Below are positions 53,775 to 62,741 of a stretch of 64,000 nucleotides of DNA, in pieces (position 1 is the stretch's first letter; each line of letters starts with the position of its first letter). The DNA is from Sphingomonas sp. R-74633 (lineage in GTDB: Bacteria > Pseudomonadota > Alphaproteobacteria > Sphingomonadales > Sphingomonadaceae): contig NZ_JACCFG010000006.1 of assembly GCF_013416555.1 (NCBI RefSeq), positions 62,001 through 126,000 of the forward strand. The letters run 5' to 3'. Below the pieces are notes generated by a model that was not told the origin of the DNA, ran no database searches, and saw only the letters and a program-made list of their open reading frames with translations. The position numbers were made by a program, and so were the translations under genes.

Positions 53775-54455
53775 CTAGATCAGCCCTTGCCCCCTGAGCG
53801 ACGCATGCCCGTCACGCCCCAGGATGATATGGTCGTGCACGCCGATGCCCAGCCCCTTGCCGGCGGCGGCGACCTGGCGGGTGATCTCGATGTCGGCGCG
53901 GCTGGGGGAGGGGTCGCCCGAGGGGTGATTGTGGACGAGGATCAGCGCGGCGGACTTAAGCTCCATCGCGCGGCTGATGATCTCGCGGACATAGACAGCG
54001 GTCTCGTCGATCGTGCCCTCGCTCATCAGCTCGTCGCGGATCAGCATGTTCTTCGAGTTGAGGTGAAGCACGCGGAAGCGCTCAGTGCCGTGATGCGCCA
54101 TGTCGGCGCGCAGATAGTCGAGCAGCGCCTGCCAGTTGGCGAGCACGGGGCGCTCGGCGACTTCGGCGCGCAGCAGGCGGAGCGCGGCGGCGTGCGCTGC
54201 CTTCAGCGCGGCGACGCTGGTCTCGCCCATGCCCTTCACCCGAGAGAGTGCCTCGGCGTCGGCGGTAAGCAGCCCGGCGATCCCGCCGAATTCATGGAGC
54301 AGCGCCTTGGCCAGCGGCTTGGTATCCTGGCGCGGAATGGCGAGCGCGAGCAGATATTCGATCAGCTCGTGATCGAGCAACGCATCGGGCCCACCCTCGA
54401 ACAGGCGGCGGCGCAGGCGCGCGCGGTGGCCGCTATTGTCGGGGGCCTCGGACAT
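53775..54455 (-). CDS. radC: RadC/JAB domain protein (DUF2466)
   Basis: 226 residues. The N-terminal helix-hairpin-helix part (LLHEFGGIAGLLTADAEALS) is followed by the JAB-type metal site: LIRDELMSEGTIDETAVYVR, then LILVHNHPSGDPSPSRADIE (H-x-H-x7-S-x2-D). The domain is metalloprotease- or nuclease-like. Despite its name, a DNA-repair role is not proven. It is divergent from the atp operon. Confidence 0.92.
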   Translation of the reverse strand: MSEAPDNSGHRARLRRRLFEGGPDALLDHELIEYLLALAIPRQDTKPLAKALLHEFGGIAGLLTADAEALSRVKGMGETSVAALKAAHAAALRLLRAEVAERPVLANWQALLDYLRADMAHHGTERFRVLHLNSKNMLIRDELMSEGTIDETAVYVREIISRAMELKSAALILVHNHPSGDPSPSRADIEITRQVAAAGKGLGIGVHDHIILGRDGHASLRGQGLI

Positions 54456-54530
54456 GTCCGAGTTGTTCCTGCAAACCCCGCGTTATTCAAGGCGAGGACT
54501 TCTCCGAAACGGCGTGGAAATGTGTTGGAG

Positions 54531-54559
54531 TTGACTCGCCCGGCGACGCTTCCTAAAGC
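54531..54559 (+). promoter_or_regulatory. Probable promoter upstream of atpI
   Basis: TTGACT (54531-54536), a 17-base spacer and TAAAGC (54554-54559) form a sigma-70-like promoter on the plus strand. A terminator-like hairpin follows at 54599, before atpI, so transcription may be attenuated. Confidence 0.5.
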
Positions 54560-54598
54560 GCCCGAGCAACGCGGTCGAATGGCTGGTGATGCTTCAAT

Positions 54599-54625
54599 GT
54601 CGCCGGCGCGTTCGGCGGCTTTTTT
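54599..54625 (+). terminator. Terminator-like hairpin in the atp leader
   Basis: Stem GTCGCCG / CGGCGGC (one T-G pair) with a GCGCGTT loop and six T residues, 16 bp before the atpI start. No plus-strand gene ends nearby, so it acts on a leader transcript or is an attenuator. Confidence 0.65.
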
Positions 54626-54640
54626 CATATCTGGAACGCC

Positions 54641-54949
54641 TTGACCGCCTTGACCCAAGACCGTGCTCCGAGCGACCTTGACCGCCGCATCGCCGATGCG
54701 AAGACGGCCGAGGCTGCGCGCACCGGCGCGGGGACGGGCCCCAAGGCTCCGGGCGACGCCAAGGGCTATAAGCAAGGCTCGCGCGTGCTGATGGACCTGA
54801 TCGGCATGCCGCTTGGCGGTGTTATCCTGGGGTATGCGCTGGACAGCTGGCTGGGCACGAGCCCGTGGCTGTTGCTGACCCTGCTCGCGCTGTCCATCGT
54901 GGCGGCTTTCCGTAGCATCTACAAGATTTCGAAGGAGCGGGCAGAGTGA
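54641..54949 (+). CDS. atpI: ATP synthase protein I
   Basis: 102 residues starting at TTG 54641 (a TTG nine bases later is possible). The polar N-terminus is followed by two membrane helices (VLMDLIGMPLGGVILGYALD, LLLTLLALSIVAAFRSIYKI), the AtpI layout. It assists assembly of the c-ring or ion uptake. It overlaps atpB by 4 bp and heads the Fo operon, as in other alphaproteobacteria. Confidence 0.88.
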   Translation: MTALTQDRAPSDLDRRIADAKTAEAARTGAGTGPKAPGDAKGYKQGSRVLMDLIGMPLGGVILGYALDSWLGTSPWLLLTLLALSIVAAFRSIYKISKERAE

Positions 54950-55731
54950 GCGCCGGCGCAATCAATCCGATGGAGCAGTTCGAGGTCGGCAAGCTGATCA
55001 AGTTCGATCTGCTTGGCTACGACCTCTCGTTCACCAACTCGGCCCTGTTCATGTTCGTCGTGGCAGGCCTGTTGTTCGTGTTCATGCTGGGCGGCATGAA
55101 GCGCTCGCTGATCCCGGGCAAGTGGCAGCTGATGGCCGAAGGCGCGGTGGGCTTCATCGATTCGATGGTGAACACCAGCATCGGCAAGGGCGGCAAGAAG
55201 TTCGCCCCCTACATCTTCTCGCTGTTCTTCTTCATCCTGTTCGCCAACCTGGTCGGCATCCTGCCGCTGGCGGTGGTGCCGGGGCTGCACACCTTCGCGG
55301 TGACCAGCCATATCACCGTGACCGCGGTGCTGGCGTTCTTCTCGTTCGGCATCGTGCTGTTCGTCGGGCTGTTCAAGCATGGCTTCAAGTTCTTCGGCCT
55401 GTTCGTGCCGCACGGCGCGCCGCTGTGGCTGATGCCGGTGATCATCCCGGTCGAGTTCATCTCGTTCATGGTGCGTCCGTTCTCGCTGGGCCTGCGACTG
55501 TTCGTCGCGATGACCGCGGGGCACATCCTGCTCGAAGTGTTCGGCAGCTTCGCGGTGCAGGGCCTCAACGCCGGCACGGCGGGCAGTCCGATCGGCTTCG
55601 GCGTGTGGTTCGCCTCGATGTTGATGATCATCGGCGTGAGCGCGCTCGAGCTTCTGGTCTGCGCGATCCAGGCCTATGTCTTCGCGCTGCTGACCTCGCT
55701 GTATCTCCACGACGCGGTGCACCTGCACTAA
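54946..55731 (+). CDS. atpB: ATP synthase Fo subunit a
   Basis: 261 residues with five to six membrane helices. MVRPFSLGLRLFVAMTAGHI includes the essential Arg of the proton path, and LELLVCAIQAYVFALLTSLY the last helix. With the c-ring it forms the proton channel. Its GTG start overlaps the atpI stop. Confidence 0.97.
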   Translation: MSAGAINPMEQFEVGKLIKFDLLGYDLSFTNSALFMFVVAGLLFVFMLGGMKRSLIPGKWQLMAEGAVGFIDSMVNTSIGKGGKKFAPYIFSLFFFILFANLVGILPLAVVPGLHTFAVTSHITVTAVLAFFSFGIVLFVGLFKHGFKFFGLFVPHGAPLWLMPVIIPVEFISFMVRPFSLGLRLFVAMTAGHILLEVFGSFAVQGLNAGTAGSPIGFGVWFASMLMIIGVSALELLVCAIQAYVFALLTSLYLHDAVHLH

Positions 55732-55777
55732 GTCGCGCTGTTTGTTTGGTTTATCTGGATTACGTAGGGAGTTTGAA

Positions 55778-56008
55778 ATGACTGATACTGGTCTCATGTA
55801 CATCGGTGCCGGCCTCGCGGCGATCGGCGTTGGCCTGGCCGCGCTCGGCGTGGGCAATGTGTTCGGTTCGTTCCTCGAGGGCGCGCTGCGCAACCCGGGT
55901 GCGGCTGACGGCCAGCAGGGCCGCCTGTTCATCGGCTTCGCCGGTGCCGAGCTTCTGGGCCTGATCGCGTTCGTCGTCGCGATCCTGATCCTGTTCGTCG
56001 TCAAGTAA
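55778..56008 (+). CDS. atpE: ATP synthase Fo subunit c
   Basis: 76 residues from ATG 55778, after GGGAG. Two helices: IGAGLAAIGVGLAALGVGNV and FAGAELLGLIAFVVAILILF, with the proton-carrying Glu in GAELLGL. The loop RNPGAADGQQ is the conserved R-N-P contact. It forms the rotor ring. Confidence 0.97.
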   Translation: MTDTGLMYIGAGLAAIGVGLAALGVGNVFGSFLEGALRNPGAADGQQGRLFIGFAGAELLGLIAFVVAILILFVVK

Positions 56009-56033
56009 GCCACAAGCGGCCCGAGGACGTCCA

Positions 56034-56528
56034 ATGCCACAGCTATCCCAAATCCCTGAGATCTACGCGTCGCAGCTGTTCTGGCTCGCGATCGTGTTTG
56101 CCCTCATCTATTTCGGGATCGGCAAGGCGATGGTCCCGAAGATCGAGCGTACGGTCGAAGACCGCAACGCCCGCATCGCCGGTGACCTCGCCGCGGCAGA
56201 GGCTGCCCGGGACGCTGCCCATGCGTCTGACGCAGCGTATGAGCTCGGGCTGGAAACGGCCCGGGCCACCGCGCTCGCGACGCTGAGCAAGGCCAAGGAC
56301 AAGGCGACCGCCAAGTCCGAAGCCGATGTGAAGAAGGGCGATGCAGCGTCCGAGGCGAAGATCGCCGAGGCCACGCAGCGCATCGCCGCGACCAAGACCC
56401 AGGCGCTTGGCGAAATCGAGTCCGAGACGGTGGATGCCGTCCAGGACATCGTCGCCAAGCTCTCGGGCATCAAGGCCGACCGCGCGTCGGTGGCCAAGCA
56501 AGTGAAGGCGGCGCTGGCCAATGGCTGA
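56034..56528 (+). CDS. atpG: ATP synthase Fo subunit b'
   Basis: 164 residues. A single membrane helix (QLFWLAIVFALIYFGIGKAM) is followed by a long charged coiled coil (ALATLSKAKDKATAKSEADV). As the first of two b-type genes it is the b' subunit; alphaproteobacteria use one b and one b' for the stator. The symbol follows the usual b' naming (also atpF2). It overlaps the next gene by 8 bp. Confidence 0.88.
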   Translation: MPQLSQIPEIYASQLFWLAIVFALIYFGIGKAMVPKIERTVEDRNARIAGDLAAAEAARDAAHASDAAYELGLETARATALATLSKAKDKATAKSEADVKKGDAASEAKIAEATQRIAATKTQALGEIESETVDAVQDIVAKLSGIKADRASVAKQVKAALANG

Positions 56529-57072
56529 GGAACCCCATGGCATGAAGACGCAGACCGGCACTGTCGAGCTGCACCATGAGCCCTCGGCGTTCGGCATCAC
56601 CGCGCCGGGCTTCGTTGCCATTGCCATGCTCGTCGTCCTGGGTATCGTGCTGTGGAAGCGCGTGCCGGCGATGATCAGCAACATGCTCGACACCAAGATC
56701 GCGTCGATCCGTGCGCAGCTGGACGAAGCCACTGCGCTTCGTGCCGAGGCGGAGGCCGAGCTGGCCAAGGCAAAGGCACGCAACGCGGCGAGCGAGGCGG
56801 ATGCCGCCGCGATCGTCGCGCATGCCGAGGAAGAGGCCAAGGCGCTGCTCAAAAAGGCCGAGGCGGACGCCAAGGAACTGACCAAGCGCCGCGCGAAGAT
56901 GGCCGAAGACAAGATCGCCGCTGCCGAGCGCACCGCGATCGCCGAGGTTCGCGCCAAGGCGGCGGACGCCGCCGCTGCCGCGGCCGGTGCGATCATCGCC
57001 GAGAAGCACGGCGCCGAGGCGGACAAGGCACTCGTCGACAAGACGATCGCCGGGCTCGGCCGACTGAACTGA
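56521..57072 (+). CDS. atpF: ATP synthase Fo subunit b
   Basis: 183 residues. After a polar start with HHEPSAFGIT comes one membrane helix (GFVAIAMLVVLGIVLWKRVP) and a long coiled coil (LRAEAEAELAKAKARNAASE, KKAEADAKELTKRRAKMAED). It forms the peripheral stalk with b'. It is the last gene of this Fo operon; F1 genes are not in the window. Confidence 0.92.
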   Translation: MAEEPHGMKTQTGTVELHHEPSAFGITAPGFVAIAMLVVLGIVLWKRVPAMISNMLDTKIASIRAQLDEATALRAEAEAELAKAKARNAASEADAAAIVAHAEEEAKALLKKAEADAKELTKRRAKMAEDKIAAAERTAIAEVRAKAADAAAAAAGAIIAEKHGAEADKALVDKTIAGLGRLN

Positions 57073-57079
57073 GGTGGTT

Positions 57080-57107
57080 GAAGGGCGGAATTCCAATTCG
57101 GCCCTTC
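57080..57107 (+). terminator. Hairpin after atpF
   Basis: GAAGGGC-G-GAATT and AATTC-G-GCCCTTC form a 13-position stem with one G-G mismatch and a two-base apical loop that would open to a tetraloop, 7 bp after the atpF stop. It has no T-run. It supports placing the next start at 57131. Confidence 0.5.
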
Positions 57108-57130
57108 CCCCAAGCGCAGGCGGAGCCGAT

Positions 57131-58987
57131 GTGCCCGCCGCGCGCGACCCCGGGCATCTCGCCCTCCTGATCTCCTTTGCATTGCTGGCCGCGGCGCTGG
57201 TGGGTGCGCTGTTCCTCGTGAAGGGGCAGCAACAGGCCCAGCGCTGGGTGGCGCACACGCTCGAGGTCGAAGAGCAGCTGAGCAGCGTGCTCTCCCGCGT
57301 GCAGCAGGCCGAGACCGGCCAGCGCGGGTATATGATCACCCGCAACACTGCCTATCTGGAACCGTTCACCACCGGCGCGCGCAACCTGCGCACCGAGCTG
57401 GACGAACTGCACCGGCTGGTCGCGGACAGCCCCGTCGAGGCCGATCGCGCGACCAGGGTCGACAAGCTCGCTACGGAGCGGATCGCGCGCCTTACGCAGT
57501 TCGTCGAGATGATCCGCCGCGGCGACAGCGCCGCCGTGGCCGCGGGCGTGAAGACCGGGGTCGGGCTCAACCAGATGCGCGAGATCCGCGGGCTGATCGA
57601 CGAGATGCGCACGCATGAAGCGAATCTGCTCGCCGGGCGCACCCGCGACGCGGCGTGGCAGGCGAACCTGCTGCTGCTGTGGCTGGTGGTGACGGCGATC
57701 GGCGTGGCGGTGGTCGCGTTCTTCGTCACCCGCTCGGCGATGCGGCGCACCTATGCCGCGATGCTGGCGCGCGACGCAGCCGAGACGGCGCATTTGCAGC
57801 TGCTCGAGGAAACCGCGCAGCGCGAGGCGGCCGAAGCGCAGCTTCGCCAGCTCGGCAAGATGGAATCGATCGGCCAGCTGACCGGTGGCATCGCGCACGA
57901 TTTCAACAACATGCTGGCGGTCGTGATCGGGTCGCTCGACATGGCCAAGCGCCGCATCCTCAAGGACCCGGCCAAGGCGTCGCAGTCGATCGACAATGCA
58001 CTGCAGGGCGCCGAGCGCGCCGCGCAGCTCACCTCGCGCCTGCTCGCCTTTGCCCGCCGCCAGCCGCTCGCGCCGGGCGCGCTCGATGCGAACAAGCTGG
58101 TCGCCGGCATGTCCGAGCTGCTGCGCCGCACGATCGGCGAGAATATCCGCTTCGAGACGGTGCTGGCCGGCGGACTATGGCCGGCGTTCATCGATGCCGG
58201 GCAGCTCGAGAACGCACTGGTCAATCTGTGCGTCAATGCGCGCGACGCGATGTCCGATGGCGGGCGGCTGACGATCGAAACCGCGAACACGCATCTCGAC
58301 GACGCCTATGCCGCCAACCACGCCGAAGTGACGCCGGGGCAATATGTGATGGTGTCGGTCACCGATAGCGGCACCGGCATGCCCGCCGATGTGGTCGAGC
58401 GCGCCTTCGACCCGTTCTTCTCGACCAAGGAAGTGGGCAAGGGCACCGGGCTGGGGCTCAGCCAGGTCTATGGCTTCGTCAAACAGTCCGGCGGGCATGT
58501 GAAGATCTATTCGGAGCTCGGGGTCGGCACGATCCTCAAGCTCTATCTCCCGCGCCATTTCGGCGAGGAAGACCGCCGGCCGGTGCCGGCGCCCGAGGCC
58601 GAGCTGCCGCAGGGCCGCGGCGAGATCATCCTGGTCGTCGAGGACGAGGAGCAGGTGCGGATCATGTCGGTCGATGCGCTGCGCGAGCTCGGCTATGTCG
58701 TGATCCACGCATCGGGTCCCGTGCAGGCGCTGGCGATGCTCGACGACCATCCGAGCATCGACCTGCTGTTCACCGACATCGTGATGCCCGACATGACCGG
58801 GCGGGTGCTGGCCGAGCGGATGCAGGAGAAGCTGCCGCACGTCCCGGTGCTCTACACCACCGGCTACACCCGCAACGCGATCGTGCATAACGGGATGCTC
58901 GACCATGATGTCGACTTCCTCGCCAAGCCGTTCAGCATCGGCCAGCTCGCGGTGAAGGTGCGCCAGGTCCTGGACGGGCGCGAATAG
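57131..58987 (+). CDS. CHASE3 hybrid sensor histidine kinase
   Basis: 618 residues from GTG 57131 (GGCGGAG five bases upstream); a GTG at 57074 would put the leader hairpin inside the gene. Helix one is LLISFALLAAALVGALFLV. A periplasmic CHASE3 domain follows (RVQQAETGQRGYMITRNTAY), then helix two (LLLLWLVVTAIGVAVVAFFV). The H-box is LTGGIAHDFNNMLAVVIGS, with N-box ALVNLCVNARDAM and G-boxes DSGTGMP and GKGTGLGLS. A C-terminal receiver has DLLFTDIVMPDMTG and FLAKPFS. The signal is unknown. Confidence 0.9.
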   Translation: MPAARDPGHLALLISFALLAAALVGALFLVKGQQQAQRWVAHTLEVEEQLSSVLSRVQQAETGQRGYMITRNTAYLEPFTTGARNLRTELDELHRLVADSPVEADRATRVDKLATERIARLTQFVEMIRRGDSAAVAAGVKTGVGLNQMREIRGLIDEMRTHEANLLAGRTRDAAWQANLLLLWLVVTAIGVAVVAFFVTRSAMRRTYAAMLARDAAETAHLQLLEETAQREAAEAQLRQLGKMESIGQLTGGIAHDFNNMLAVVIGSLDMAKRRILKDPAKASQSIDNALQGAERAAQLTSRLLAFARRQPLAPGALDANKLVAGMSELLRRTIGENIRFETVLAGGLWPAFIDAGQLENALVNLCVNARDAMSDGGRLTIETANTHLDDAYAANHAEVTPGQYVMVSVTDSGTGMPADVVERAFDPFFSTKEVGKGTGLGLSQVYGFVKQSGGHVKIYSELGVGTILKLYLPRHFGEEDRRPVPAPEAELPQGRGEIILVVEDEEQVRIMSVDALRELGYVVIHASGPVQALAMLDDHPSIDLLFTDIVMPDMTGRVLAERMQEKLPHVPVLYTTGYTRNAIVHNGMLDHDVDFLAKPFSIGQLAVKVRQVLDGRE

Positions 58988-59005
58988 GCCTGAGCGCATC
59001 CCTGT

Positions 59006-59032
59006 ATTCCCCTCCCTTTCAGGGAGGGGAAT
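59006..59032. terminator. Bidirectional terminator-like hairpin
   Basis: Perfect 12-bp stem ATTCCCCTCCCT / AGGGAGGGGAAT with a TTC loop lies in the 54-bp gap between the convergent kinase and the gene at 59042. Confidence 0.7.
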
Positions 59033-59041
59033 GAAGCTGTC

Positions 59042-59470
59042 CTAGAATTGCGCCGGCGCGTCGGTGAACGGGTCCGCGACCGCAGTGCCGCCCTTGCGGA
59101 AGCAGGCAAAGTCCATGATCGCTTCGTTGATGCTGCCGGGCTTGGGCCGCTTGACGTCGTTGAGTGTATCCGAAGGCTCGGTGCGCAGGTATTTCCCGCC
59201 CGGCGCGAAATAGCTGTATTCGAGCGTGCGGAAGCTCTTGTCGGTGCAATTAAACTCGGTGCGGATCCGCGCGGCGATGATGCCCTCGCCGATCGGCTGG
59301 ACATAGACGCTCTCGACATCGCCGACGATCCGGTCGCCGAGCGTGCGCAGGCTGCCCAGGTCGACATAGCTCATCGTCGTGTCGCTGCCGCCGACACGGT
59401 ACCATTGCTGGGCGGCGGCGGGCGTTGCGGCGAAGGGCAGCAGGGCCGCGGCGGCGAGCAGGATGCGCAT
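59042..59470 (-). CDS. Secreted hypothetical protein
   Basis: 142 residues from ATG 59470, preceded by GGGGGA. Signal peptide MRILLAAAALLPFAATPAAA, then WYRVGGSDTTMSYVDLGSLR, GDVESVYVQPIGEGIIAARI and RTEFNCTDKSFRTLEYSYFA. The pattern (surface-adhesin-E-like, with a D-x-x-S-L/I start and an N-C-x-x-x-S/K strand) is frequent in short proteobacterial periplasmic proteins. Function unknown. Confidence 0.65.
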   Translation of the reverse strand: MRILLAAAALLPFAATPAAAQQWYRVGGSDTTMSYVDLGSLRTLGDRIVGDVESVYVQPIGEGIIAARIRTEFNCTDKSFRTLEYSYFAPGGKYLRTEPSDTLNDVKRPKPGSINEAIMDFACFRKGGTAVADPFTDAPAQF

Positions 59471-59570
59471 GTTCAATTCCCCCTTGTTTCCGGAGCCATG
59501 CTGCCATGAGTCCATTTCGGTGGAAAGAGGCGGTGCTGGTCGGGGCGGGTCAGGGCGGTTAGGATAGGGC

Positions 59571-59762
59571 ATGACCACCCAACGCTGGCTCCAGCTCGCC
59601 ACCGCGCTCACCGCCCTGCTGCTCGTCTTCATGATCGCGATCGCCTGGCGCAGCGCCGTGGAGGAGCAGCGCCGCGCGAGCGACATCGGCGCGCGGACGC
59701 AGGCGACGATGGAACGCATCGAGGCGCGGGCGAACGCGCTGGAGAATGAAGCGGGGCGGTAG
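59571..59762 (+). CDS. Small single-pass membrane protein
   Basis: 63 residues with AGGA upstream. One N-terminal helix (LATALTALLLVFMIAIAW) is followed by a charged helix (RRASDIGARTQATMERIEAR). Probably anchored with a coiled-coil tail in the cytoplasm or periplasm. No family is recognised. It is divergent from the gene at 59042. Confidence 0.55.
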   Translation: MTTQRWLQLATALTALLLVFMIAIAWRSAVEEQRRASDIGARTQATMERIEARANALENEAGR

Positions 59763-59782
59763 GGCGGAACTAGTTTCTTCAG

Positions 59783-59884
59783 TTCCCCGGCGAAGGCCGG
59801 GGCCCAGTTGCCACGAAGTTCGAGAGGCTCTGGCGCATCACCAGATAAGCCGAGACTGGGCCCCGGCCTTCGCCGGGGATCAGC
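59783..59884. repeat. REP/BIME-like inverted repeat, family A
   Basis: Arms TTCCCCGGCGAAGGCCGGGG... and ...CCCCGGCCTTCGCCGGGGAT flank about 50 bp that share GTTCGAGAGG and GCGCAT with the element at 16365. It lies between the small membrane protein gene and the methyltransferase gene. Confidence 0.88.
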
Positions 59885-59908
59885 TTTGTCCTGGTGACGG
59901 ACGTGCGA

Positions 59909-60658
59909 TCAGGTCTTCGGCTTGCGGAACTTGTAGATGAACTGGTCGGTCTTGCCGCGGATCTCGGGGGTGAAGACGTTCGCGGTGTGCGGGTCGGCGG
60001 GGTTGCGCAGCAGGGGCAACTCGCCTTCGAACTTGAAGCCGACGCTCTCGATCTCGGCGCGGGCGGCGGCGGGGTCAATGCGGTGGAGCGTCTGCGGCAG
60101 CGCGAAGTCCGGATCGGCATTGGCCACGTGATCGACCACCAGCAGCACGCCGCCCGGCTTGAGCGAATCATACAGCTTCTTGGCGATGACCTTCGAACCG
60201 CCCGGCGGCACCACCTTCAGGTGCATGTCGTGCCAGTTCTGCACCGTGACGATCGCGTCGAGCGGCTCGGGGAAGGAGAAGCTCTGCAGGCTGTCGCTCG
60301 ACGGCACGACATTGGCGCGGCCCTCGACTGCGGCCTTCTGGTCATCGGCATAGGCGGCGCGGAACTTGATGAACTCGGCGGGCTGATAGGCATAGACCTT
60401 GCCCTTGGCGCCGACCGTCGGCGCGAGGATGCGGGTCCAATAGCCGCCGCCCATGATGAAGTCGGCGACCTTCTCCCCCGGCGCGATGCCGGCAAAGGCG
60501 AGGATCTCGCCCGGGTGGCGGGCGGCGTCGCGGTCCTTGTCCGCCTGGGGCCGGCCGGCATCGGTGAGCGCGGTGGCGATCGGCGCGGGGACGGTCTGGG
60601 CGTGTGCGGCGAGCGGCATTGCCAGCGCGAGCAGCGCGGCGGACAGGACGAGCTTCAT
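59909..60658 (-). CDS. Exported class I methyltransferase-like protein (COG4798)
   Basis: 249 residues with a signal peptide (MKLVLSAALLALAMPLAAHA), unusual for an S-adenosylmethionine enzyme but typical of this family. GEILAFAGIAPGEKVADFIM followed by GGGYWTRILA corresponds to motif I, AIVTVQNWHDMHLKVVPPGG to the mid region and LYDSLKPGGVLLVVDHVANA to motif IV-V. The substrate is unknown, and it is not clear that SAM is used in the periplasm. Confidence 0.75.
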   Translation of the reverse strand: MKLVLSAALLALAMPLAAHAQTVPAPIATALTDAGRPQADKDRDAARHPGEILAFAGIAPGEKVADFIMGGGYWTRILAPTVGAKGKVYAYQPAEFIKFRAAYADDQKAAVEGRANVVPSSDSLQSFSFPEPLDAIVTVQNWHDMHLKVVPPGGSKVIAKKLYDSLKPGGVLLVVDHVANADPDFALPQTLHRIDPAAARAEIESVGFKFEGELPLLRNPADPHTANVFTPEIRGKTDQFIYKFRKPKT

Positions 60659-60754
60659 CGGACGACTCTCCTAAGTGTGTCGGCGGAGCATGACACATCC
60701 GTGTGACCGTTCAAGTTGCCCCGAGCGGGAGCCGCGCCTAAATCCCCTTCGACG

Positions 60755-62677
60755 ATGTCCGATCCCAATTCGCCCAACCGCTTCAATGAAGAGACCGCCA
60801 CCTTCGCCGTGCGCGGCGCCGATGCCCCCGACCTCGAGGCGGGCGTGGCGGCGATCCGCAATGTGCTGAAGACGCTGCCGGTACGCCCCGGCGTCTACCG
60901 GATGCAGGATGCGCGTGGTGATGTGCTCTATGTCGGCAAGGCGCGGGCGCTGAAGAACCGCGTGACCAACTATACCCAGGTCCAGCGGCTCTCGAAGCGG
61001 CTGCAGCGGATGGTGGCGCAGACGCGCTCGATGACGATCGTCACCACCAACAACGAAGCCGAGGCACTGCTGCTCGAGGCGCAGCTGATCAAGCGCTTCC
61101 GCCCGCCCTACAATGTGCTGCTGCGCGACGATAAGAGCTTCCCGTTCATCCTGCTGCGCCGCGACCACGACTATCCGCGGATCCAGCTCCACCGCGGCGC
61201 GCGCAAGGTGAAGGGCGACTATTTCGGGCCGTTCGCCGGGGCGGGGCAGGTGCGCAAGACGCTCAACGCGCTGCAGAAGCTGTTCCTGCTCAGGAGCTGC
61301 ACCGACGGCTTCTTCAACACGCGCGACCGGCCATGCCTGCTCTACCAGATCCGCCGCTGCTCGGCGCCGTGCGTCGACCGGATCGCGCCCGAGGCATATG
61401 AGGAGCTGGTCGACGACGCGCGCGACTTCCTGATGGGCAAGAAGACGCAGGTCCAGGCCAAGCTTGGCGCGCAGATGCAGGCGGCGGCGGAGGGGCTCGA
61501 TTTCGAGCTGGCGGCGATCCTGCGCGACCGGCTGAAGGCGCTGACCTTCATCCAGGGCAGCCAGGCGATCAACGCGGAAGGGGTAGGCGACGCCGATATC
61601 TTCGCGCTCGCCAACAAGTCGGGCGTGATGGGCATCCAGGCCTTCTTCATCCGCGGCGGCCAGAATTGGGGACATCGCAGCTTCTTCCCGGCGCACACCA
61701 ATGAAGTGAGCGAGGACGAAGTGCTCGCGGCGTTCCTGATGCAATTCTACGAGGAAGTGCCGCCGCCGAAGATCATCTTCGTCGATCGCAACCTCGAGGA
61801 AGCGGCGCTGCTCGCTGAAGCTCTTGCAGAACGCGCGGGGCACAAGGTCGCGCTCGGCGTGCCGCAGCGCGGGCCGCGCCGGCGGCTGCTCGACCAGGCC
61901 AAGCGCAACGCGGTGGAAGCGCTCGACCGGCGGCTCGCCGAGGGGACGACGCAGGCCAAGCTGCTCGCCGAGGTTGCCGACATTTTCGAGCTGCCCGAAC
62001 CGCCCGAGCGGATCGAGGTGTACGACAACAGCCACATCCAAGGCACCAATGCGCTGGGCGCGATGGTCGTGGCGGGGCCCGAGGGCTTCCAGAAGAACCA
62101 GTATCGCAAGTTCAACATCAAGCGCGCCGAGACCGCGCCGGGCGACGACTATGCGATGATGCGCGAAGTGCTCAGCCGCCGCTTTGCCCGCGCGCAGGAA
62201 GAGGACCCCGACCGGCAGGGCGGCAACTGGCCCGACCTCGTGCTGCTCGACGGCGGGCGGGGACAGTTGAATGCTGCCAAGGCGGTGCTCGAGGATCTCG
62301 GCATCGAGGATGTCTGCATGGTCGGCGTGGCCAAGGGGCCGCATCACGGGCGTGACGGCCGCGAGGTGTTCCACTTGATGGACGGGCGTGAGCTGATGCT
62401 GCCGGTCAACTCGCCGACGCTGTTCTATCTCCAGCGGCTGCGCGACGAAGTGCACCGCTTCGCGATCGGCGCGCACCGCGAGAAGCGCGCCAAGGCGATC
62501 GGGGCGAGCCCGCTCGACGAAGTCCCCGGGATCGGCCCGGCGCGCAAAAAGGCGCTGCTGATGCATTTCGGCACGGCGCGGGCAGTGCGCGCGGCGAGTC
62601 TGGAGGATTTGCAGAAGGCGCCGGGCGTCAGCGCGGGGGTCGCGCAGCAGGTCTATGATTATTTCCATTCCCGCTGA
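60755..62677 (+). CDS. uvrC: Excinuclease ABC subunit UvrC
   Basis: 640 residues from ATG 60755; the open frame starts earlier but this precedes the conserved part. The GIY-YIG nuclease is near residue 40 (PGVYRMQDARGDVLYVGKAR). The C-terminal RNase-H-like nuclease has EVYDNSHIQGTNALGAMVVA and LVLLDGGRGQLNAA. Tandem helix-hairpin-helix motifs end the protein (VPGIGPARKKALLMHFGTAR). It cuts both sides of a lesion after UvrAB. No LexA box was seen upstream. Confidence 0.96.
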   Translation: MSDPNSPNRFNEETATFAVRGADAPDLEAGVAAIRNVLKTLPVRPGVYRMQDARGDVLYVGKARALKNRVTNYTQVQRLSKRLQRMVAQTRSMTIVTTNNEAEALLLEAQLIKRFRPPYNVLLRDDKSFPFILLRRDHDYPRIQLHRGARKVKGDYFGPFAGAGQVRKTLNALQKLFLLRSCTDGFFNTRDRPCLLYQIRRCSAPCVDRIAPEAYEELVDDARDFLMGKKTQVQAKLGAQMQAAAEGLDFELAAILRDRLKALTFIQGSQAINAEGVGDADIFALANKSGVMGIQAFFIRGGQNWGHRSFFPAHTNEVSEDEVLAAFLMQFYEEVPPPKIIFVDRNLEEAALLAEALAERAGHKVALGVPQRGPRRRLLDQAKRNAVEALDRRLAEGTTQAKLLAEVADIFELPEPPERIEVYDNSHIQGTNALGAMVVAGPEGFQKNQYRKFNIKRAETAPGDDYAMMREVLSRRFARAQEEDPDRQGGNWPDLVLLDGGRGQLNAAKAVLEDLGIEDVCMVGVAKGPHHGRDGREVFHLMDGRELMLPVNSPTLFYLQRLRDEVHRFAIGAHREKRAKAIGASPLDEVPGIGPARKKALLMHFGTARAVRAASLEDLQKAPGVSAGVAQQVYDYFHSR

Positions 62678-62741
62678 ATTGCCGCTTGCCTGAAAAGCCG
62701 GGACTTTCGAAACACTAGTCCCAGGTTCCGGGGAGGATTCG

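Noticed and set aside
60659..60754. LexA box upstream of uvrC
   Set aside because: The gap was read for GTTC-N7-GTTC in both orientations and only isolated GTTC words were found.
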